Source: a virus. Taken from it: a DNA stretch of 58,344 nucleotides. Made by a program: the position numbers and the translations under genes. Shown one piece after another: positions 16,308-22,701 of the stretch. Under the pieces are notes generated by a model. That model saw only the letters and a list, made by a program, of their open reading frames with translations, was not told where the DNA came from and ran no database searches. Numbering within the stretch: the stretch's first letter is position 1; each line of letters opens with the position of its first letter. The stretch covers positions 1 through 58,344 of IMG/VR virus record IMGVR_UViG_3300034061_004640; one strand, given 5' to 3'.

Positions 16308-17038
16308 TTTATTTTTATGTTTTTATGTTGTATGTTTACTTGATCGACATCAAAAAAATCAGAAGTATTATCAGATTTTATTATCGTATTTAGTGTATAT
16401 CCATATTTGTTCAACATGGTTGGTACAAATCCTTCAGAATATCCGTGTAAACCTTCTTCGTGTATTTCCAATAATTTTTTCATAGCCCTATTAGAAAATC
16501 TGTTTGTTGGAAAAAACGAACCAAACTTTTCATTAATGTCATCGGGTAAAATATCTCCATCGCCCGGAAATCTTTCAAACCACATGTGTTGTGATGTGGT
16601 TCTGTTATCAATTACTGGTATTTTTTCTTGTGTAATCACATTTGAGTCCTTGAATACGATATAACCTAAAAAGTCTGAATCGTCTTTATCCGTTCCTTCA
16701 AAAAATAAATCCCAATTCCCAACTTTTACATCGTCATCAAAAAACCAATAATAGTCATAATTGGGGTTTTGGGTGTAATAATTTAACATCCTAAAATGAG
16801 CGTAGAACCATATTATATTTCGATTCCCGTTTGAATTCCAATAATGTCTTTTACTGACCTCACCAGTAAAATCTAATTGTTCTCTTAATTTTTTTTCTGT
16901 ATATGTAAAACCTAAATTAAAGTTTTCATTTTTACTATTATCTGTCACCCAAACAATGTCTTTAGTGAAGTTTTTCCAATTATTCTCATATGCCGGATAC
17001 ACATCAGGTGTCGTACAGACACAATATACACTATTCAT
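16292..17038 (-). CDS. Putative glycosyltransferase (GT-A-like)
   Basis: This 248-aa protein has a likely metal-binding acidic motif in YDYYWFFDDDVKVGNW (residues about 94-109), typical of GT-A transferases, and a conserved-looking C-terminal half (GYSEGFVPTMLNKYGYTLNT). There is no membrane helix, so it would be cytoplasmic. It overlaps both cassette neighbours by 8 and 16 nt. I cannot assign a numbered family. Donor and acceptor are unknown. Confidence 0.7.
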   Translation of the reverse strand: MNSVYCVCTTPDVYPAYENNWKNFTKDIVWVTDNSKNENFNLGFTYTEKKLREQLDFTGEVSKRHYWNSNGNRNIIWFYAHFRMLNYYTQNPNYDYYWFFDDDVKVGNWDLFFEGTDKDDSDFLGYIVFKDSNVITQEKIPVIDNRTTSQHMWFERFPGDGDILPDDINEKFGSFFPTNRFSNRAMKKLLEIHEEGLHGYSEGFVPTMLNKYGYTLNTIIKSDNTSDFFDVDQVNIQHKNIKINWEWI

Positions 17039-17849
17039 ATTCTTTTAGTATTATTTCATTCCACTCAGGTATTCTATTGAATTGGTGTACAATGTCATAG
17101 ACTTGGTCTTTGTGGTTATATATTTTATTATCTTTAAGATATGGAATACCTCCGTATCTATTTATAAGAGTATTTTTAAATCCCCATGATTCAAAGAACT
17201 GTGTAGGTCCACCAACAGCACAATGTACAGTCCAACCCTCATCAAAAGAAAATATTTTTAATTTTTCAATTTCATTTTTAGCAATCATTACAATCAATGC
17301 CGCTTGATCTTTGATGTTGTGTAAGTTACTACTGTTTTCACACATATCATTCATTTTGGTATAAAGTTTAATTAACTCTTCTTTTTTTCCTCCGATTACT
17401 CCTGAACATATAATTTCATGGTTTCGACATAACTCTAAATCTTCGGGGAATACTTTAGATATTACATCACCATTCCAAGGCTCTTCATTTATTTTTAAAC
17501 CTTCAGAACCCACAAAAACATCATAGTCATTTGTGAATTTAACAAACGGGTCCGATTGGAAGACAACATCAAAAACATCTGTAATCAAATAAAAATCATA
17601 ATCAGATGTTGTAATGAAATCTAAAGTATGTTTCAATCTCTTATTGTTAATAAACCATGTATCCTCAACATTTACCTTAATTGGTATAATACCTAATTGT
17701 TCGCATAATTTTATCTCGTCCTCCGTTGAGTTTGCACAAAGTAGTACGACATCTCCGTCTGTTGATCTTTTGAAGCTATTAGACCAAACTTTTATTTTAC
17801 CTATGTTTTGGGATATGTTGTTACATAGTCCAGTTAACACTTTTTTCAT
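17031..17849 (-). CDS. Putative glycosyltransferase (GT-A-like)
   Basis: This 272-aa protein starts with a Rossmann-like strand pattern (MKKVLTGLCNN) and has a central DXD-type site in DYDFYLITDVFDVVFQSDPF (residues about 83-102), a phrase common in GT-A transferases of the GT8/GT77-like kind. FDEGWTVHCAVGGP (near 208-221) may form the acceptor or donor pocket. It is separated from the upstream DUF3431-like gene by 1 nt and overlaps the next by 8 nt. The family number and substrate are not determined. Confidence 0.75.
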   Translation of the reverse strand: MKKVLTGLCNNISQNIGKIKVWSNSFKRSTDGDVVLLCANSTEDEIKLCEQLGIIPIKVNVEDTWFINNKRLKHTLDFITTSDYDFYLITDVFDVVFQSDPFVKFTNDYDVFVGSEGLKINEEPWNGDVISKVFPEDLELCRNHEIICSGVIGGKKEELIKLYTKMNDMCENSSNLHNIKDQAALIVMIAKNEIEKLKIFSFDEGWTVHCAVGGPTQFFESWGFKNTLINRYGGIPYLKDNKIYNHKDQVYDIVHQFNRIPEWNEIILKEYE

Positions 17850-17850
17850 A

Positions 17851-18450
17851 CTAACAATTGTTTAATCTATGAGTTAATTGGTCATTTACACCGAAAATTG
17901 TTGGCCATGTATACTCCAAAGCCCAAATATTATTGTCGTTTCCGTCACCCGGTCCTGAGGATAATGATATAGTTTTTCTAATACTTTCTATCAATTTTAC
18001 ATAAAAATCACGGCTGTTTTTTTGAATTGTTTCTTTTTTTACGATACATTGCATACCAGCAACAAACATAAAAGGTAATTCATAACTTATTCCCATCTTA
18101 TCACAATAATCAGTTGCTTGTTTTATACAACCTTCATTATCTCGTACATAGGTCGCACCTAACGGATGGAATTCTTTGTCAAATTTATAACTGTTTATAA
18201 ATTCTACACAATTTTCACAATAATGATCGAAAGGATTACCTTGTAAAAAAATAGTAAAGTCCGTTAAATTATCATAATTGTTTATTATGTGATACAAATG
18301 AGTTTGAGCGTCTTTACCATAATTAGGAAGATTATTTTCATATAAGTGGTCGTCTTCTCTATTCTTATTATATATTGTAACTTTGTGTTTTACATTTTTA
18401 GTCCAACTCACATCCTCATTAAATTTTGCAACTACTACTTCTACATTCAT
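17851..18450 (-). CDS. DUF3431-like protein, probable glycan-modifying enzyme
   Basis: This 199-aa protein resembles DUF3431 proteins: it begins VEVVVAKFNEDVSW, has GKDAQTHLYHIINNYDNL (near 45-62) followed by DFTIFLQGNPFDHY, and ends with EYTWPTIFGV. DUF3431 proteins are found beside glycosyltransferases and are thought to be transferase-like, though I know of no proven reaction. Its start overlaps the upstream glycosyltransferase stop by 4 nt (ATGA-type). Confidence 0.75.
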   Translation of the reverse strand: MNVEVVVAKFNEDVSWTKNVKHKVTIYNKNREDDHLYENNLPNYGKDAQTHLYHIINNYDNLTDFTIFLQGNPFDHYCENCVEFINSYKFDKEFHPLGATYVRDNEGCIKQATDYCDKMGISYELPFMFVAGMQCIVKKETIQKNSRDFYVKLIESIRKTISLSSGPGDGNDNNIWALEYTWPTIFGVNDQLTHRLNNC

Positions 18451-19694
18451 AACTTTTTCTCTATTTTTTCACACCAACCTTTAGATTTAGAAAACGGCCA
18501 GACTACATAATAATTAGGTTTTTCGGCTGTTTGGAATTTTCTACAGATGTTATACATCTGAGGTTCTTCTCTCGTTAGGAAATTTATTTCATTTATATCT
18601 GCATCTTGTCTGTGTAAAGTTTCACCACCTTCTCTATGGAAAGCAACAACCCAAAATTCATAATCATTCTCAGGTAGTTTTGATCTATCTACACTGATAC
18701 AGTATTCAAAGTCTTTTACAAAACTTTCCTTCCACTCATCTTCTGAATTATATTCATATGGATTTGGTGGGTAATTTTTTTGTAGGGTGTAGTCCTGAAC
18801 AGATCTTTTTTCAAATAAAAGTCCGGAATATATTTCATAGTCTCTTAATGTTCTTTCTTTTCCAAAACCATAAGGTCCGTCATGACCTTCTTGTTCTAAC
18901 CCATCCATACCAAATAATTTTCTATTTGTAAGATGTGATGATTCATTTTTTTTGTACCATTCTTTATCATCATCCCATTGTTTTGTTCTACCGTTTCTGG
19001 TATACTCATGCCAACACACAATTCTGTGTGGATGAAATAGATCATAACCATGTGTGAACGCCCTAACGGCTATTGAAATTTCCTCTCCGTGAAAATAATA
19101 TTCAGGATTGTGTTGAACTTCCTTCGAAAACTGACCTAAAGTAAAACAGAAGTGTGCAGAATAAAATCTAGCCGGCACTGGCATTTCAATTTCTTCCCAA
19201 TTTGGAATTGTCTCAGGTAAGAAGAAAACCGCACCTTCAGGTATGAATTTATCAAACGCCATTCTCCAAGGAACTTGGACTCTACCATCGGGATCATTCG
19301 TTGGGTTATATGAAGGCACATACGATGTTAATAATGGTTTTGGTATGCCTATTTCTTGGAGTTGTTTAACCATGTTGATTAACATTTTATCCCAATTTTT
19401 TTCAAATCTCATATGGGAATCTATTTGTAATGTGTATTCCTCACCATCATATTGTTGTTGGGTAAGGTTTCTAGCCCAACATACCCCTTTTGACTCTTCG
19501 TGAGGTATATCAATCACTTTAAATCTTTCATCGTCACTATACTCAGACAGATCATCAAATTTGTCATCAGGGTGAAATTGTTTTGCAATACTGAAAACTA
19601 AGTTCTCAGGATTTTTTGAATTTTCAATACAACTCTTGATAGTTGGGATTAGTTCAGGGTCACGATATGAAGCAATCTGAATAAAAATTTTCAT
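18447..19694 (-). CDS. GT60-like (GlcNAc-type) glycosyltransferase
   Basis: This 415-aa protein opens with MKIFIQIASYRDPELIPTIK and has LQIDSHMRFEKNWDKML (residues about 89-105), where DSH replaces the DXD motif. It then has YFHGEEISIAVRAFTHGYDL followed by HPHRIVCWHEY (about 218-250). This is the pattern of the PF11397/GT60 group, whose known eukaryotic member adds GlcNAc to hydroxyproline of Skp1. The last about 100 residues look like a separate domain. It is the first gene of the cassette, 44 nt after the 378-aa fibre-like protein gene. The acceptor is unknown; phage fibre linkers, host glycans and modified DNA bases are the options. Confidence 0.83.
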   Translation of the reverse strand: MKIFIQIASYRDPELIPTIKSCIENSKNPENLVFSIAKQFHPDDKFDDLSEYSDDERFKVIDIPHEESKGVCWARNLTQQQYDGEEYTLQIDSHMRFEKNWDKMLINMVKQLQEIGIPKPLLTSYVPSYNPTNDPDGRVQVPWRMAFDKFIPEGAVFFLPETIPNWEEIEMPVPARFYSAHFCFTLGQFSKEVQHNPEYYFHGEEISIAVRAFTHGYDLFHPHRIVCWHEYTRNGRTKQWDDDKEWYKKNESSHLTNRKLFGMDGLEQEGHDGPYGFGKERTLRDYEIYSGLLFEKRSVQDYTLQKNYPPNPYEYNSEDEWKESFVKDFEYCISVDRSKLPENDYEFWVVAFHREGGETLHRQDADINEINFLTREEPQMYNICRKFQTAEKPNYYVVWPFSKSKGWCEKIEKKL

Positions 19695-19738
19695 AGATTT
19701 TTATTTGAAAAATAACCTATGATTTGACTAAATAAAGG

Positions 19739-20875
19739 TTAATTAAAAGAAACCGTTAAACTACCAATATTTTGAGTGGTATAAAAAACATTTGGTCCTG
19801 GAGTCGTTTGGTATGAACTCACAAGATACGGTGAATTAACTTCTATACTATATGTCTCACCATTTGAGTCTATAATATAAATTGATCCACTACTTCCGAT
19901 AATACCTGTCGGTGTCGTTACACCTGTTGTTATGTCTATTTCTATATCTAATGTTGCCCCTGATGAATAATTATACTGTTGTATGTAATAGTTTGTTCCG
20001 TCACCACCCAAAATTATTAAATCACCTGTAGTCGACAATACAATGTCTTGTATCGCAGGATCACCCGAAAGTGATCCTTGTAATTGAAATAGTTGTGTAT
20101 AAGTTGCAGCACTTCCAGATATGTCTATGTTATAGACATAATTCAAAGATGTACCTGTTTGATCATAGTGTGTACAAATCAAAGTATTAGTGTCTTTTGC
20201 TTCAAATCCTTGTCTAGTACTTTCAGAAAAAGGGTTTGTGATTGATCTACTGTATGTTACACTAAAAGGATTTAAGGTATAATTCAACTCGTCAATACCA
20301 CCATCAAATGGTCTTACCCAAATTTTGTTTGAACTATTCGCCAATGTGCCACCATCTGTCAACCCACTCAAATTATAACCTCCTTGCATCGTATTATCGT
20401 TTATACTATACAAGTAAAAATCACTATTGTCATCAAAGGATGATGCAATAACAACATCAGGTGGTGTTGTTGGGGTAGGAGTTGGTGTAGGCGAAACAGT
20501 TGGGGTTGGGGTAGGAGTCGGTGTTGGTGAGATAGTCGGAGTTGGTGTTGCTGTCGGTGGTATAGGTGTAGGTGTTGGACTAACTGTGGGTGTAGGTGTT
20601 GGTGTCGAAGTAGGTGTTGGTGAGATAGTCGGAGTTGGTGTAGGCGTAGGTGTAGGAATACATACTTTATTTTCGGTATATATACATCCATTACTATCTA
20701 TTAACTTAACACCGATAGAATCATAATTAGGAAAAAAGTAATCAGTATCCACCACAACTGTAGGTGGTATTTGACAACTACCTGATATTAAAAAGCAAGA
20801 CGTATATCCAGTATTACATAAAAATACATCATATGGACTTGTTCCACTTGTTACACCAGTTATTTGTATTATCAT
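19739..20875 (-). CDS. Fibre-like protein: small module, Thr-Pro linker, possible beta-propeller
   Basis: This 378-aa protein has three parts. Residues about 1-70 are the small module also seen at 13619-13840 and 22421-22699 ([20 protein letters not shown]). Residues about 73-145 are a Thr-Pro linker (many PTPTP units). The rest (about 146-378) shows repeated strand patterns such as [34 protein letters not shown] and [15 protein letters not shown], which suggest a beta-propeller. It is probably a surface adhesin or receptor-binding protein. The gene lies immediately upstream of the glycosyltransferase cassette. Confidence 0.78.
   Translation of the reverse strand: MIIQITGVTSGTSPYDVFLCNTGYTSCFLISGSCQIPPTVVVDTDYFFPNYDSIGVKLIDSNGCIYTENKVCIPTPTPTPTPTISPTPTSTPTPTPTVSPTPTPIPPTATPTPTISPTPTPTPTPTVSPTPTPTPTTPPDVVIASSFDDNSDFYLYSINDNTMQGGYNLSGLTDGGTLANSSNKIWVRPFDGGIDELNYTLNPFSVTYSRSITNPFSESTRQGFEAKDTNTLICTHYDQTGTSLNYVYNIDISGSAATYTQLFQLQGSLSGDPAIQDIVLSTTGDLIILGGDGTNYYIQQYNYSSGATLDIEIDITTGVTTPTGIIGSSGSIYIIDSNGETYSIEVNSPYLVSSYQTTPGPNVFYTTQNIGSLTVSFN
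20465..20657. repeat. Hexanucleotide repeat tract encoding a Thr-Pro linker
   Basis: About 190 bp of GGTGTT-type hexamers with a few variant units (for example GGTGAG and GTCGGT). It is the longest Thr-Pro-coding tract in the window and is close in sequence to those at 14102-14952 and 22989-23091. Confidence 0.88.
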
Positions 20876-20884
20876 CTATTTTTA

Positions 20885-22420
20885 TTATTGTATCTCATAA
20901 CTACCGTTCCAAATGAATCTATCAGTACTTGCCCAAGTAAACGGTTGGATTGAATTAACATCGTTAGCGGTTCCACCTGTAGTTTGATATTGTATCGGAG
21001 CTTTAGTGTTAAATCCAGCTCTTGCCCCAACCATAGTAGCATTATACCAAGCGGAACCATTATCTAATAACGTGGCTGTCAATAGTATAGCATCCGCATT
21101 AGCGGCAGTAAACGGCATCGATACATACCATTCACCTGAACCAAATGTTGTTGAGCTACCCATCACAATATTACCCCTAACAAAACATGTTTTACCGATT
21201 ACTTTGTAGTATCCTTCTATAGTTCCATTACCAATTACAGGGTTAGTAACACTTGCTGTCCAAACTGGTGTATATGATGCCCAAGCAGTTTCTATTTGTG
21301 AACCCGAAAGATTAAATGTCGTTGCTGATATTGTAGTTGCCGAAATTGTTGGTGCAGTTATTCGTCCTCCAACTTTTGTATTACCAGATATGTCAACCAT
21401 TTCTGTTGGGTTAGTAATACCAAATCCAACATATCCTCTTGTAGTACCAGTACCTTGGATATGAATATCAGGTATTGTTCCATTAGCGTCTTGACCTGCA
21501 TAAAATCTAATGTAATCCTCTATTGTAGAACCTGATGTTTGACGATTGATAATATTAAGCCCGTTTGCTTCGTTGGAGGCGTATATGAATGTGTCGCCAA
21601 CTTTACCATATCCAGGATATGTTACATCGTCCCAAGTTCTAACACCTGCAGATAAACTAAATAATGGTTTGGTTACAGATGGGGCCCCTGCCACATTAAT
21701 TCTTGGTAAGAAAGTATCACCTGATATTTGAAATACACCACCTGCTGTATTTTCATAAGTGATTTTAGATTTTGTCCCAAACGCTTCAACTGTATGTTGT
21801 GGATTGTTTGTATTTATACCCAATCTATTATTAACTTGGTCCAAAGTAATACCTGATGTAATACCAAAATAAGTATTACCTGTTACAGTCCCACCTGATA
21901 AAGGTAGATATAAACCATCAGGACTAATTCCGCTAGTCCCTGAAGAACCCGAGCTTCCACTACTTCCTGAAGTTCCACTTGACCCTGAGCTTCCACTACT
22001 TCCTGAAGAACCGCTTGTTCCGCTAGATCCTGAAGAGCCGCTACTTCCACTCGATCCATATGTTCCTGAAGACCCTGAAGAACCTGAGATTCCGCTAGTT
22101 CCACTTGAGCCCGAGCTCCCACTACCTGAGGTACCAGAGGTACCGCTACTTCCTGAAGAACCACTCGACCCTGAAGAACCCGAGCTACCGCTACCTGAGG
22201 TACCAGAGGTGCCGCTACTTCCTGAAGAACCCGAGCTACCGCTACTTCCTGAAGATCCGGAAGTACCTGTACCGCCGCTAATACTCGCAGTAATAGAAGA
22301 AAAATATATTGCACTTGTTATTCCTGAAGCATTAGTGCTGTAGTCTACAAGCACCATAATAGATTGTGGTTGCCCTGAACTTACAAATGGTAGTTGAGAT
22401 ATTCTTAAATCTTGTGACAT
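20885..22420 (-). CDS. Collagen-like tail fibre protein
   Basis: This 511-aa protein has a short N-terminal part (residues 1-50), then a Gly-Ser-Ser/Gly-Thr-Ser triplet tract (about 51-166) with no Pro. After this comes the fibre phrase DGLYLPLSGGTVTGNTYFG and a beta-rich C-terminal half, with GIGITNPT-like motifs (GYVGFGITNPTEMVDISGNT) and a probable receptor-binding end (WASTDRFIWNGSYEIQ). Collagen-like triplets with Ser/Thr are common in trimeric phage fibres. Two GS dipeptide insertions shift the triplet phase. The start directly follows the stop of the 92-aa gene. Confidence 0.85.
   Translation of the reverse strand: MSQDLRISQLPFVSSGQPQSIMVLVDYSTNASGITSAIYFSSITASISGGTGTSGSSGSSGSSGSSGSSGTSGTSGSGSSGSSGSSGSSGSSGTSGTSGSGSSGSSGTSGISGSSGSSGTYGSSGSSGSSGSSGTSGSSGSSGSSGSSGTSGSSGSSGSSGTSGISPDGLYLPLSGGTVTGNTYFGITSGITLDQVNNRLGINTNNPQHTVEAFGTKSKITYENTAGGVFQISGDTFLPRINVAGAPSVTKPLFSLSAGVRTWDDVTYPGYGKVGDTFIYASNEANGLNIINRQTSGSTIEDYIRFYAGQDANGTIPDIHIQGTGTTRGYVGFGITNPTEMVDISGNTKVGGRITAPTISATTISATTFNLSGSQIETAWASYTPVWTASVTNPVIGNGTIEGYYKVIGKTCFVRGNIVMGSSTTFGSGEWYVSMPFTAANADAILLTATLLDNGSAWYNATMVGARAGFNTKAPIQYQTTGGTANDVNSIQPFTWASTDRFIWNGSYEIQ
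21923..22270. repeat. Gly-Ser-Ser coding repeat of the fibre gene
   Basis: This tract of 9-bp units encodes residues about 51-166 of the collagen-like fibre. Units are mainly GSS with GTS, and one each of GIS and GTY. Codon choice varies between units more than in the Thr-Pro tracts. Confidence 0.88.
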
Positions 22421-22699
22421 CTATAGTATAATTTTAAAACCGTTTTCTTGTAATATGTAATAACCGTTCTCTTGTAATAAATACCCTATTGGGCAACTTA
22501 TTAATTGGAAAACTTCAAAATTATTACTGTCAACAAGTTTGACCATTATGGTTTCTGCAGTTTGAAAAAAACTATTAAGGGTAAAGGTTCCTCCTGTTGT
22601 ACCAATATATTGGCAATTATTACCATTTTCATCACATATAAAAAATTGGTATGGTGGATTACCCCCCGTTTCACCCGATATTACCAAACCACTAGCCAT
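22421..22699 (-). CDS. Small module protein of a three-member family
   Basis: This 92-aa protein shows the small module: SGETGGNPPYQFFICDEN, NCQYIGTTGGTFTLN, and IMVKLVDSNNFEVF. The last about 25 residues carry a duplicated phrase (GYLLQENGYYILQENGFKII). It is related to the proteins at 13619-13840 and 19739-20875. The genes on both sides abut it within a few nucleotides. It is probably a fibre-associated virion protein. Confidence 0.75.
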   Translation of the reverse strand: MASGLVISGETGGNPPYQFFICDENGNNCQYIGTTGGTFTLNSFFQTAETIMVKLVDSNNFEVFQLISCPIGYLLQENGYYILQENGFKIIL

Positions 22700-22701
22700 T
22701 A

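Noticed and set aside
15510-19694. Glycosyltransferases as T4-type DNA glucosyltransferases
   Set aside because: None resembles alpha- or beta-glucosyltransferase, and no base-hydroxymethylating enzyme is visible in the window; kept only as an alternative.
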